Positions 38,355-51,055 of a DNA stretch of 64,000 nucleotides are shown here, piece by piece. This DNA comes from Larix kaempferi (Eukaryota; Streptophyta; Pinopsida; Pinales; Pinaceae): NCBI GenBank assembly GCA_027924585.1, contig BSBM01000190.1, positions 1,364,001-1,428,000 of the forward strand. The letters run 5' to 3'. The position numbers and the translations under genes were made by a program. Within the stretch, counting starts at the first letter, position 1. Every line of letters starts with the position of its first letter. The notes beneath the pieces were generated by a model. It had not been told where the DNA came from. It did not search any database and worked only from the letters and a program-made list of their open reading frames with translations.

Positions 38355-41300
38355 TGTCACATACCCCAATTTTGTGAAAATAATGTAATTATTTTATCAT
38401 ATTTCTAAGACATTATGTTAAATTTAATGCTTAGTAGAAATTGATGACTTAGCAGAGTCACTAGAAATGGAATGTAATTCTGAATATTTTATTATTAATA
38501 AATAGATTATGGAGACAACAGCATGGGAGAGCTGTTAAAAGAGGTTACTGGTCTAACTGGTGGATGGAACTAGGTGGAAAGGCAAAAGACAAGTGGCAGC
38601 ATCCTCAAACACTTCCTAAGTTGCAGGTGGCAACTTCCCTATAATTTGGGGTCATGATTCCCCAAGAAAGTGGAATCTGAGCAGGTGGCTCATTAATGAC
38701 AGTTAACCCAACAAAGACCTAGGCAATCTTTTAAATAGTACTCAATGAACTGAGCTAGGGGTTGAAGAGTTCTGGAGGGAGAATACATTCAGGTGAATGC
38801 TATTCAGGAGTCCCATTGAGGAAGTAGGAAAGACAGTAAGGAAGTGGATTGAGAGGGATGCTATAGTAACTTGGTTCCAGTTTAGCTGCTTTGGCTGAGT
38901 GAATTGTTTTGCTGCACCTAGTTCCAGCCAGGGAGACCAGAGCAAGCTCGGGGGTCCTGAGAAGTGTTGTCTGGGCACTCTCTAGGAGTTGGAAGGGAGG
39001 AACAGCCTCCCATTGTTGTTGTTGTCCACAGTTTGAAACAGGTTCTGCCACCTATTCCTATTTGTTTTATTAAGTATAAATGAATTTATGTTATGTCTAT
39101 CTGCATTATGTCTGAGTAGTATTTAATTCAGCAAAAATTTGCAATCCCTGAATATAAGTAGTAGATTTAATAAGAGATTACTGTATTTCAGCATTTCTTC
39201 ATATTATCTTTCCTTACGGTCAAAGTATTTACAATTCATGCTATACAGTAATAATACTGTAAGCGATAGTTAATTGTTATAATTTTTAAAACTAGTTTAT
39301 GTATAATAGCAAATTAGATACGTAAAGTTTGAGAGTACAAGTAAATTTTTTTGGCATTACAAACTTGTTAAACGACCATAGGAACAACAATAAACAAAGC
39401 CCTTTTAATCACAGTATTGATATTAATTACCAATGCCCTTCAGAATAGCTACAACTAATGCTAGAAACAACTTCTCCAGTTATTAACTATCAAACCAACA
39501 ATAGCACAGAAAACCTATTAGAAGGTCGTCACAAAACCCACAGTAAATAAATTGTATGGTTTTAAACACAGGTTAGATAACAGAACCCTGAATAGCTCGA
39601 TATCGAGTTTATTTGTCTCAACAGAGTCATAATCGAATCACAGAACCGTCTCTTCTTGTATTTAGCTCATTTATCGAGCTCAATAACTATGTATTATCTT
39701 TTCTTTTCCTTTTTAATTTTAAAATAGCAGCAGAGTTGAATTCATATCCATAGAGTAAACAATTAAAAGAAATCACGACTGTGGAACTCGACTACCATTC
39801 TTTTGGTTATGTAAAACCCTACGGTGTTAATACCTTAAGTTTTTCCAGCTCGTTGTCAACTCCATTATTCACTTAGAACCTTTCAATAGATTATGGCATT
39901 GCCAACAAAACTTTAACCCAACACGATAGATCAAGCATCGGAACTAAACCAAACTGTAAACTTTTAAACTATTTAAACCCTACCACTTCAATTTCATTAT
40001 TACTTAAAATGCTAGGATTCTGACCAGGTTCCATCTACGGCTGCAACTATATTTCTATTTGAAACAGCATGTAAACACAGAAAGTTACAACACGCGCCAC
40101 ACCTAACTCATTTTTATAGTATGACTGTAACAAGTCTTTTCTATCAAAACTTAACCGACACAGCATACAAACGTATAAGCAAAACCAGTGTTCAATAGGA
40201 AGATTTTATTTTCACCTACAGCCGAGTTACGAACCCACCATTGAAGTGGTTTAAAAACTTAAAACAAAGTTAATAATCACAGTACATAGCATAGAACCAA
40301 TAACAACAACGCATGTATTAAAACAAGCCATTATATAAGTAACCGTTCTTTATATTTTCTTAACTTCCACAAACTGGGTGAATACCCTAATCTTTTCAAA
40401 GTACAATAACAAACACCCCAAGGCCGTCATATCAGAACAAGCCACAGCCTGTGTCTTTATACATTAAATCTTCTAAAAACCCTAACTACTATAAGAAAGA
40501 TGAATACATTAAATACAACCATAACCATATCATACCACACACATCACAGGGTCAAACATGTCCGTGAAAGTGATAACAATCATCCACAAGACCAATAGCA
40601 CGGAGCTAGCGACAAAGGTGGTCTTATCGAATCAAACCCTAAACACCCTAACCACCAAAGGGAGGAAAATCCATGGTGAAACCAGGCTTACCCGGTAGGA
40701 GCCAAGCGCCGGAGGTTGAGCCTCGTACACCATAAGGATTAACCAGTGCCTGCACAGTACAAGTTATCGATTTAGTTACAAATCTTTCTTAAATTAAAAC
40801 AATCTATTATAATTTGAAAACCATGATGCAAATGATATAGCTTACCAGCGATCTTTGGAGGAAGTAAAAATGCAAGGAATAACCCTGTAGCCACGAGCTG
40901 AGCTAAGTGGGAAAACCCCACCTTGATCATTAGAAGAAACGGGCTGGAAACTCCCAGGTTACCTTTCTTGATGTAAGCCATGACCAGGGAACATTCAGAA
41001 CGATACCCTCACGCCATGGACAGTCTAGTATTGGAAGCACGAATATAAACCCCAGGTCATAACCACTTCATAGATACCGGCAATAGGAATACCATGACTC
41101 TAAGCAATTCTAGGGATAAGTAGGAGGTCTGGGAGAAGCATAGGAACTGATAGCCAATAGTAACAGCAGAAAAGATAACCCGAGATGCCCAATATACTTA
41201 TAGAATGCCAATAGCAGAGTTTATTGACTCACAAACAACTCGAGGGACACACTCCATGACTGTAGCAGCATGGGAGCTGTAACTTACAGTATCACGACGA

Positions 41301-42907
41301 GAAACTCAGACCAAAAGGGTTTTCTCAAGCAACCGAGCCCGAAGGCAGAGGGAAATGGCCAAGTAGGGTTTCAGACAATTCATTTATATCATCAATACAA
41401 GGACGAGAACTATCCACGTAGCCTTTAAAATATTTAACTTGCCATGGGTCGACATTCCAAAGTCCAAGTTGTATTTCGAATTATTTGCTTCTCAAATTTA
41501 ATTCATCGTATGGATAAATTATAATCATAGTAGGGATATTCTCCTATGATCGAGACACTATCATTTAGCCATCATATAATGCATGTTAGAACCTTGCCAT
41601 CGAATCTTCCTAGTGGACATAAACCTTGCCCTACAAACAAATAGAATTTTGTATAGTCAATATTGTTAAAAATTTCTACAAGGATTCATAATTTTGTGTA
41701 GGATACAATCTTATCATGGGTGGTATAGTTAACTGTATATTTTATTCATAAGGGTTTTAAGAGCATAATTCTTATATCATCCTTTTTAAATCAAACACTG
41801 GAGCAATACATATAATACTTGTTTAGATAGATGCAAACTTTGACTCATTACCACATACAAAATGAAGTTGTTTAAAACTCAGCTATGAAGTATTCCAGGC
41901 ATGAAGGAAGCATTTTGGTATTATAGAAACTATCTTGGAAATAATGTAATGGAAGCTCGAGTTGGTTTAGGACAACATTCCACTAACTTTAGTTGCCTTA
42001 ATCCGGGCCTCTTGAGAAAAGACAAGGGGTACACCAAACCGTAAATCTATAAGATAATGAAATGAAGTCAGCATGGTGATTTACAATCCTACTGGATTAG
42101 TGTCATGGAGGTAGTTGTTGGTCTTGATCTTATATCTATTAACATTATAGGAATAGGAGTAGCAGTGCAATCAAATCAAACCCCTAAGGATATTATAAAC
42201 ATGCAAATGATAGGATATCGTACAAGGCTAGCAATAAGTAATTTATACGCGGGAAAAACTCCAGATCCGTTATAATGGAAATTGCAATTGATACAGTATC
42301 AACATATAAATAAAAGTGTCCTGATTATCGTAATTCAGTGACTTTATACAGTGTAAAATAAGAGATATTGTGACAGTACAATAATATTATCAAAGAAACG
42401 ATACTCAATATGGATACTTAAGTCATTTTTGATCCAGAACAATGGCTACCATATTCTCATTTAATTCCCGACTCTCAAAACAGTAAGTCTCATGAATTTA
42501 CGGGAAGGGAGTTCTACCTTTGCACCGTGGACAACCAATTAGCATGTTTAGACTTTTACTGACTGAGTTGGTGCAGTTAAATGAATTTTAATACTTTAAA
42601 TATTTAATGGTCGCGACCGCACTTACCTGTATACCTGTAAAGAGAAAGGCAGTTTGATGCTTTAGCTCGAAAGCTAAGTAACCCCAATCTGCTATGGCAA
42701 CTTTCCCCCTCTTGAGGTTGCAAAACAACAAAACAATCAGTAACAGAAATGAGAAAAACCATAATAACATTTAAGTACAACAAAGAACATTCAGACACAC
42801 GCTTACTATCACGTAAGTTAAAACAGACAGTTAAAAGACTGCATTTAATAACATTTATTGCTATCTTAAAAAATTTTAAATTTTTCGGAAAATTAAGGGT
42901 TTTGACA
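38355..42907 (+). repeat. 3' LTR of element II
   Basis: 4,553 bp, ending GGGTTTTGACA, followed by the TGTAT duplication. Differences from the 5' LTR are scattered single substitutions, many of them C/T or G/A, plus a few short indels. Confidence 0.96.
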
Positions 42908-44584
42908 TGTATTTATAAATTTCACATTCAAATTTCTTCAGAAAATATGCCACACATATTTTATCTTCTTGCAAATCAATTCGTTTGGAATGTGCATCAC
43001 TAGAACTTGTAGCATAATTGTTGTATTCATATCTTATCCAATCAACAGTTACATTTGACAGCGACTGATCATTATCAATAAGATATTTATTGCGGAATAA
43101 AATCAGATTTCCACAATGATGACAATTTTTTCCATGGACACATTTCTTAATGTAAAATAGTTCATCGTGATCTCTCTCACATAGAATTTGAGATATGAAT
43201 TCATGTATTGTGGGAGGAGGTGGTGAATTTGTCCAATTTATTTTACCAAATTCAAGAAAAGTGTCATAATATAAATCAAATTGCACATGATAACAACAAC
43301 ATGTATCACGTATAATAATAGGTCTAACATACCATGTTTTTTGTTGTGCAAATGTGGTGATTGACATATTAATTCCACGATGATCCTCCTTGAATTTATT
43401 GAACAATTGTACTTGTGTCATTTCCATTATATGTTTTGCATAGCTTTCAAATACATTTTGTGATACTCTTTGTCGTATCACATCCCTTGAATTTGGTGAA
43501 GCTCGAGCATGTGCCAACCAATATTTATGTACAATATCTTTAACACCTTCTCCCATTCTATCTTTGTAAGGTTGTCCATAAATAATTGCCCAACAAACAA
43601 TTTTATCATTTTCATCTATTTGCATTCTGAATTTGTTATGTTTGTATAATGTCTTTCTTGAGGTTCCTATTTTTTTGCTAGTTGTGTTGTCAAACTATTT
43701 TGTCTAGTACTAGCTGAAATAATTGCTTTCTGAATTGCTCTACGTGCAACTTTGGTATCTTTCTTCTTGGATTTTCCAAATTTTTTTATTGCATCACTTA
43801 TATTTTCTATCACATTATGTTTCAATTTCAACTCTTTTGTAGCCTTGTGAATACCCAATAATGGCGTAACACCTTTTAACTTCTTGGACACTAATACACA
43901 TCTCAAAATTTGCGCTTGTCCTACTATTGATTATTTTTTGAGAATATCGTCATAAATTTCCGTAGCACAATATCATGCAACATGTATGACTATTTTTTCT
44001 CCATATTTGTCGCAATCAGTGTCTTATAACATTTCATCATCAATGGTGAAAGTACCTATACATCAAGTTAAATTTAATTTAACATATATCTAAAACTACA
44101 ATTCATCATAAAAAATGAATTTGGAAAATACATGATATACACATACCAGGTCCAATTTTTGTATCTTGAACTTGATCTTCAATATTGACTTCATCATCAT
44201 TAGCATGTAAATCCCTATTTACATATTCAACAATGGTCTCTTCAACTTCAATTTGTTCTTCTTGTACTCTATTTTCAATTTCCATTTCATCAACATTATC
44301 ATGTAAATCTATATTTATATCTTCAATAAGTGTTTCTTCTGTTTCTGCAACCCTTGCTTTTTTGGCTTGATATCTGAGTTTTTCTCTTTCCCTATGAGCA
44401 TCATCATCACGTTTACGATCACTTTTGCAGGCGGTTTCTCTTACTGCCCATGATTGTTTAATCTGTAGAGATTAAATTAAAGAATCATCACTTTATAGTA
44501 AAAAAATAAAAATTTAAGATTTACAAACAGTTACAAAATTTATAAAAACATAAACTGAAATTTACTTCACCTTATAAAAATCTT

Positions 44585-44965
44585 GTAAGAGTCTTTTGAA
44601 GAAAAAATCCTTGGAAAGAAATTTCCTTTGAAAAAACCCCTTGAAAAGAAATAAGAAATCTCCTTGCAAAGAAATAAAAAAACTCCTTGGAAAGAAATCT
44701 CCTTTAAAGAAAAACTCTTTGGAAAGAAATAAGAACTCCTTGGCAATAAATCTCCTTCGAAAAAACCCCTTGGAAAGAAATAAGAACTCCTTGGAAAAAA
44801 ATCTCCTTTGAAAAAACCCCTTGGAAAAAAAACTCCTTTGAAAAAATACCTTGGAAAAAAAACTCCCTTAAAAAAAACCCTTGGAAAAAAAACTCCTTTG
44901 AAAAAACCCCTTGGAAAGAAATAAGAACTCCTTGAAAGAAATCTCATTTGAAAAAACCCCTTAAA
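44585..44965. repeat. A-rich low-complexity array upstream of gene B exon 1
   Basis: Irregular repeats of the phrases CCTTGGAAAGAAATAAGAA and CTCCTTTGAAAAAACCCC make up about 370 bp. It lies just upstream (minus sense) of the first recognised gene B exon. The minus-strand open frame it creates (FFPRGFFKG repeats) is a by-product of the array. Confidence 0.85.
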
Positions 44966-44999
44966 AAATATTTTATAGAGTCTACGAAAAAAAAGATGC

Positions 45000-46145
45000 G
45001 AAATAATGACTCCTTTAGTTTTATTTATACAATTATAAATAATTTAATATCTTTTTTTTTTTTTTCCCCGGCTGATGAAAACAAAATTGCATTTTGTTTT
45101 TCGGTCGAACAACCGTTGTTATTTTTAACGGTTTGGTAATGAAAATAGTTATTCGGCCGAATAATTATTCGACCAAATACTATTTGAGACCTGAAAACTT
45201 CACAGTTTTCAAGTTTCTCTATTTTCAAAAGCGAAAAACCATATGCTACAACGCAAATCGACAGTCGGACTTGATACTGTTAGTTTAGTCATTGAATCTA
45301 CTCTCTGTTCGTATAGATTTTGTTGTGTTTAGGTGAGATCTGATAATTGTAATTTTGTTTTTTGTTAACATGTGTTTAGTTTGGTTTCATCGCTTTCAGA
45401 ATGAGGTGAAATGAAAAATTCATAACTTTAAAATTACACCATAAAAAGAATTGAAAAAAAATGCTATAGTTAATTAGAGTGTCTACTTCAAAAGGGTATT
45501 CTTAGATGTTTTAGATTTAGTGTAAATTGAGAGAAATGTCTCATAAGAAAAAACATGTTGAAAATTGACAACCTTTCCCCATTGATCGAATTCAAATACA
45601 TATAATAATTAGTATATAGATGCATTGGTTACAAAATTATTGTCATGCAGTATTACATTTTATGTATATTTTCATAGCATGTTTTGTTTTTGCAAAACAC
45701 AAGTTTAACAATGGTTTTAGGCCCATTAAAAAACATGACTATTTTTTAGTCCCTTCATTTTATAAGAATATATTGTCAAACATTTGCCAAATTGACATAT
45801 CAAATCTCAATAAAAAATTATGAATAAAAAGCTAACATAATTCTCTAAAAGTTTTCTTTTTACTGAAAAGTAAAATTCTAAACAAAAATATCACTTTTGT
45901 TTTCCCAAAGTTGAAAAACATGAAAAAAACAGATTTATTTTCTCATAAAACCCCCCAAAATAGACACCCATCTTCATGGATTCACCCTCTCATGTTTTTT
46001 TTAAAATACATGATATATTCTGTTTTTTTTAAATGTTTTTTATTTATTATTTTAAATATCCTAGCCTTATAATGTTATTTTAATGTAGGGGTGAACAATG
46101 ATTTTAATGGCATGGGGCCCTTCACGCCAACACCTAGTCACCTAT
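45000..46145. other. AT-rich stretch, no gene seen
   Basis: Holds a perfect 14-bp palindrome TATTCGGCCGAATA at 45150-45163 with related TTCGGTCGAA at 45091-45100 and TTATTCGACC at 45164-45173. If gene B has a promoter or a transposon end, it would be here, but nothing proves it. The rest is featureless. Confidence 0.4.
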
Positions 46146-46149
46146 TCCC

Positions 46150-46680
46150 CCTGTCTATCCTCAGCCTCAAACCTCACCAGTTCCTTTTCCTAGATATGGT
46201 GTTGTCTTGATCCTTCTTTGGATCACACCTCTCCATTGGGGGCCTTTTGGTCCCCAAAATATTCCAAGGATATATGATGGAACCTACTTTTAATCCAGTT
46301 CCTCTCATACCATTTTTCCTTCCTTGGAGTCTTTCTCTTGAGGCCAATTTTCCATAGTTCTTGTTTTCCTCTATGAGTCACCCATTCTTTACACTATAGC
46401 ATTGTGTCCTCTTCCAACTCTGCAAGTGTGCATGGTACAGTTTCTTCAATACCGTGAAGAATATGTTGAGCCCCATCTCCATCCATATTATGGTTCAAAC
46501 AACTTCAAGTACTCCACGTTCACCACTAAACTCATTTGCATATATGGAGGGAGTCTTAATCTAAAAGCATTCTTGTTCACTTGTTCAAAGATGCCATATG
46601 GTCTATATTTGAGAGGCTTAAGTTTCTTTTCCGGTCCTTGCAACCTTTCTGTTGGATTGCATTCCTTTCTGGGTTGACCT
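46150..46680 (-). pseudogene. Gypsy integrase C-terminus / chromodomain-like remnant
   Basis: The minus strand reads ERLQGPEKKLKPLKYRPYG, FEQVNKNAFRLRLPPYMQM, VVNVEYLKLFEP, stop, then in another frame WVTHRGKQELWKIGLKRK..KEKWYER. This is the end of a Ty3/Gypsy integrase (the G-P-x-K-L-x-P...YGP-F...V-F-N-V type region) followed by a chromodomain-like tail. Stops and at least one frameshift are present. No LTR belonging to it was identified; it lies just left of the CACTA element. Confidence 0.72.
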
Positions 46681-47046
46681 GGGTTCTGTGATTAGATTTG
46701 TAGACCCAAAAAAATACCCCTTTTCACTGGCCCTTTCGGCATCAACCTGTGAATAAGCTAAAGTCTCACCCGAGGTAAAGATGGGTGGTTACAGAATCAG
46801 GTTTCTGTAACCGTGGTGATGCATAGAAGTGGAAAGTGACCTTGCAATGTGGTTCTTAGCTTGCATATATTCAACATAATAATATCGCATATGACTTCAC
46901 ACTTCGCACTTGTCAACAACCTACAGACTTCGTTGAATCACTGTTGTCTTTGCTTTTAGAAACTATGCATTCATCATACTTAGTGTTCTTCGCAACTTTC
47001 ATACACATATGTTCTGCTTACTTAACATATGATCTCCATTAACACA

Positions 47047-47345
47047 CACTAGTACAAAATGAGAGATAAGTGACTAGGCGACTAAAAATGTTAGTCACCA
47101 CAGTTTTTTCAAGGCATTAACGACTAAAATTGTGCAATTTTAAGTGAACCAACTATAAACGACTAAGATAAATGACTAATTTAGTCACGAGATAAAATAT
47201 ATGACTAGATAACAAGTGACTAAAATAAAAATAACTAATGTAAACGACTAATTTAGTCATAGGAATACAAATATAACTATTAAACAATGACTAAGAATAT
47301 GAATTAGTCGTTTATGTTAGTAATTTTTAGTTGTGTCACCTCGGT
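47047..47345. repeat. Left subterminal repeats of the CACTA element
   Basis: Repeated GTGACTA, CGACTAA and TTTAGTC(A/G) motifs in both orientations occur every 10-30 bases. In known CACTA elements such motifs bind the TnpA-type accessory protein; that role is inferred here. Confidence 0.8.
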
Positions 47346-47670
47346 AATGGAAAATTACAATTTTGACAATGAATTTGTACAATTTACTAGATTTTAACAT
47401 TGTAGATGGATTCAAATATTGCCTTTAAAGGGTTCTCTTAATCCATCTGTAATGTTAAAATTTAGTAAATTGTAACATTTTAGATGAATTTAGAGACCCG
47501 AGTGACGTTAATTATATCACTCTACAATGGAAAATTGCAATTTTGACAATGAATTCTTACGATTTATAGCTTAACACTTGTCTGGATGGATTCAGAGACC
47601 CCCTAGAGGTGTCTAAATCCATCTGTAGTGTTAAAATTTAGTAAATTGTAACACTGTAGATGGATTCGTG
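47345..47670. repeat. Two copies of a ~180-bp foldback unit
   Basis: Each copy starts AATGGAAAATT(A/G)CAATTTTG (about 47346 and 47524). Each holds an inverted pair: 'aatttactagattttaaca...gatggatt' faces 'aatccatctgta...gttaaaatttagtaaattgt'. The two hairpins lie head to tail. Confidence 0.75.
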
Positions 47671-48975
47671 AGAGACCCCCTTAGTTACTCGACAACATTT
47701 TCTTCTTTCAAGACATCTAGTGAGGTCCCTACAACTTCATATATTGTTGGTGGATGTGTTTGCTGGCCTCAAGCCTCTTTTGTAAGTGTAATATTGTTGT
47801 CAGTATGTGCACTCAAAACTATAGACTCGATTCACATGAACTCAATCCTTAGCATGCTACGTCAACCAATATCTGCTGATTACGACGTCCTAGTGAGACA
47901 CCAAATTTTGATGCATTGTCGTCATGATCTGCATATACACTCATATTAATCATGGACTCAACTCACAACTAGTCAATCCTAGCATATAATCCATAAATGT
48001 ATGGCTAACAAAAACATGTTCATGATCATGCTACCATCGACCCCATGACCATTTTGTAGCCATCTATTATTGATCATTAAAATATATATCTAAAACATAT
48101 AATAAATAAATAATAATAATTTTATTCAATATTAAGTTTAAGTTTACAAATTTAATTCTTATAATACATACACAATTAACAATATATATAATTAATTTTT
48201 TTTTCCTGCATGGTAGAATAACAGACGCCCAATACATGGCAGGGCGCTCAATATAAGCCACAGTCAACCGACCTAGCCACCCAGCCATAACGACGACCCC
48301 CATAATTAATTAATTTAACTTATAATATAATATACAATATATAATTACATACAAATCCTATAACATTAAAAAAAAATACATATATATAACATACAAAAAA
48401 CCTATGATATATATTATATAACACAACAATATAGAATATATAAACTTATATTATATGACACAAAATATAATATATAATAAATTAACATATATTGAATATA
48501 CCGAAAGCAAACCCCTACAACACTATTACACTACCAGCTAGTTCCAATATTACCCAATTTCATGAATGATCGGCTCAGTCATGAGTATAAATGACCTGAA
48601 CCAGTCCAATTAGTGCCCCGTGAAATCGATATTTGGTGCCAAATATTTCTCGTTATGTTCCTCGCTTGGACTTGAATCGAAAACAGAACCTCTGAGTTTC
48701 AGAAGATGGAAGGGGGGAATTTGCTAGATTATGGTTTGTGTGTAATTGATTACTCCAGCTGAGAATTTCTCAAGGGTTTATGTGCTTCCCTGAGATGCTG
48801 GCGAAAGAAATGGCTATCAAAAGCCAAGATTTTACAGTGCAAAGTTTTCTTACTCAATGGATTAGGGTTTAAGATAGAGTTTAAAGCTGTGTATAATAGT
48901 TCTTGAATTTTATAAATACTAAACCGAGCATGCGAAGGAAGGGGTTTCCGGTGAGAATTGCAATGGCGCAGCAAC

Positions 48976-49127
48976 AACATCAACACCAATAGAAATTCCG
49001 TTTGCATATGAGGATGTCGTCGATTTTGTTCCTCTGTGGATCGATGCTAGTTATTTTGGCTTTGTTATCACTCGTTACGGGGCCTTTCCTTGATCTCGAT
49101 CATTTTCCACACCGATACGGACACTGA
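48976..49127 (+). pseudogene. Small membrane-protein-like frame with one stop
   Basis: From the ATG at about 48963, MAQQQHQHQ, then TAG, KFRLHMRMSSILFLC, GSMLVILALLSLVTGPFL, DLDHFPHRYGH and TGA at 49125-49127, all in one frame. A second start lies at 49008. A single strongly hydrophobic segment of about 20 residues follows a short basic stretch, as in a signal anchor. Base composition is richer in G+C than the surroundings. The stop would come from CAG. I do not recognise the protein; it may be a captured first exon. Confidence 0.4.
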
Positions 49128-49137
49128 CTGATGTGCG

Positions 49138-51055
49138 AGGGCTTCTCGCAGAGTTTTGTAGGTAAAGCGGGCAGCTTGAAGCGCAGGGTTTAGGGTTTTA
49201 TAAGTACTGGTGGTAAGGATGCCAAGTAAGCGCGTCAAGTAACAAAGTATGGTGATGCAGTATTTACAAAATGAAAGCAGTTCTACCGAGGGTTTGCTTT
49301 ATCCCTGAGCTCCAGCGAAGAAGCTATAAGAAATACAGAAGAAATTTATGCCTTTATGTAGTCAACAATGAGCTGCAAGGATGCAAAAGAAACAATAAAC
49401 ATAATTTAAGCTCCAACAAAATGGCACAGTCTAAGCTCCAGCAAAATGGCATATGAAAATGCATTAAAAAAATGGCATATTCTAAGCTCCAGCAAAATGG
49501 CATCTGAAAATGCATTAAAAATATGGTTGAATATTTGTCAGGAAAAGGGAAACATACATTAATATCTTTATTGCATATAACATTGTGATGATGTCTGCTT
49601 TTATCCTTTTCTTTGGTTTTTCCCCTTTATTTGTTTCTTCATATTAAAGACAAGAAAACTGATCCATATTGTTAATTACCAGTGATAGGGGTTGCTGAAA
49701 ACAATAGGGGAGAATCCCTTACTATGCATGTAAACGATATCTCTTAACCTATACATTCCATTTCCATATTTTGAATTTGTTTTTTTTACTGGAATAAGAT
49801 GTTATTTTTTATTGTAGTTTGGAAAGTTTGGAGGTGCTTAAAATCTGGTTTTGGTGGTGACTAATGCTTTGATCAAGTCCTTAGACATTTCATGAACCTC
49901 TTTGAATCGTAGATGTCCTAGTGATAACCAAGGTGGTTATCATACATGTTGCAAACAACAATATTCTCCATAGTTTCAGATTCTCGCATTATTAAGTTGG
50001 ATAACATTTAAATGGAATCTGGATGTGAAAAATGAGATCAAGGTAGCTGTCCGCCCTCAAGATTGATAGTCTAACAATAACTAAACAGATTATGGTTGAT
50101 TACAATGTCCATTCTATGGCATGGAACACTGGATTGTGCCACTATCTATGCATAATCTCTACCTAGAATTATGCCCAAACAGAAGTCACTGGTCACTCAA
50201 GAAAGAATATTTTAGTTAACCTGAGAAAAATTAAGCAGCTCGTAAAAGAATGTATTATGTTGCTGAAAAAATAGGTCAAAAACCCCAATTGGGAGCATTT
50301 GTTGATTGAAAATGCGATGCTACTGTATATATAACTGCTGTTATGTTTATTGTATCATCATCTCTCTTCAGTCTAGTTTCATTTGTCTTTTGACAAATCC
50401 TATTTTACAAGAGTTGCTGTTTTGTGTACAGTATTATTTTTTTTGGTGCATATACAACTAAAGAGAGTATGCAAAGGAGGGATCCACATTATTGTACAAA
50501 AAAATGTTGTTTCCATTGCCCGAGTACGGAAAATCTTCCGTTGGGAACCACCTTTGGCTTTAACAAATTGTGTCTGGAGATGCTTGTTTAAGTATCAGCC
50601 TAATGGAATGTGCTGACCCTTAACCCATCAAAATTACTATGGAGCATATCTAGGGGTTAACACCTAGCTGCTGAGAATCACAAAAGCTAGGATTCACTAC
50701 TAACAGTAAAACAAAAAACTGCATGATATTGTTTTTAAGGCTTTGTGTTGTTTCTCTTGGCCAAATACAACCAACCATCATAATTAATCAACATTACCAT
50801 CACCGCTAAATTTATAGATGTGATGCTTTTTTACATAAGAATTGTGTTCCAAGTCTACATTCTTGCGTTGAGTAGGTAACCATAAAAATTGTATCTGATT
50901 CAAGATGAAGATGCACAGATATTTGAATGAACTGAAAAGAAATATCATAAAAAGATCATTGAAGTAAAGTGGAAGTAGTTTATTCTGTTAAACTTTTGCT
51001 GAAAACTTACACCATATATAGAGAAAATTCATTGACTTTTCAACTTTGCTTGCAG
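49138..51055. other. CACTA interior, no further gene recognised
   Basis: Possible intron or filler sequence. Short open frames are present (for instance 50383-50616), but none has a motif I can name. Confidence 0.4.

Larger units (their letters stand above)
28911..42907 (+). mobile_element. Element II: complete Ty3/Gypsy chromovirus with 4.5-kb LTRs
   Basis: LTRs start TGTCACATACC and end GGGTTTTGACA. A perfect 5-bp target duplication TGTAT flanks the element (28906-28910 and 42908-42912). A 2-base spacer and initiator-Met primer site follow the 5' LTR, and a purine tract precedes the 3' LTR. The LTRs are nearly identical and differ by about 14 bp in length, so it is much younger than element I. 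LTRs of 4.5 kb around 4.9 kb of internal sequence mean almost two thirds of the element is LTR. It lies antisense within an exon of gene B. Confidence 0.97.
27540..44462 (-). pseudogene. Gene B: multi-exon RNase H/DDE-like pseudogene, split by element II
   Basis: Exons on the minus strand are: 44462-44147 (CTACAG acceptor, G|GTATGT donor); 44055 down to 42908, continuing at 28905-28262 once element II and one TSD are removed (donor GTATGTAC); 28132 to about 27790; 27679 to about 27540. Exon 1 encodes a basic then acidic region (KLRYQAKKARVAETEE). Exon 2 holds YVRPIIIRDTCCCYHVQF, a Cys-rich CVHGKNCHHCGN, HSHRERWQDLQF across the insertion point, SDDRTHDTHFVQH, WIWLDGGAGQF and EIGHGKCEHDGAGACVKRA. 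The V-D-F-A-E-N, D-G..GQF and HGK..HDGAGA spacing suggests an RNase H-fold transposase-like domain. I recall related unnamed proteins in plants and animals, but no name. Stops in exon 2, an A7 frameshift near 43670 and TAG after QFK show it is dead. Confidence 0.72.

Noticed and set aside
44567-44947. 126-codon minus-strand frame with FFPRGFFKG repeats
   Set aside because: Produced entirely by the A-rich low-complexity array; no domain, and it lies in a non-coding position upstream of gene B exon 1.
48067-48303. 78-codon minus-strand frame
   Set aside because: Very AT-rich; isoleucine/tyrosine-rich translation without any motif.
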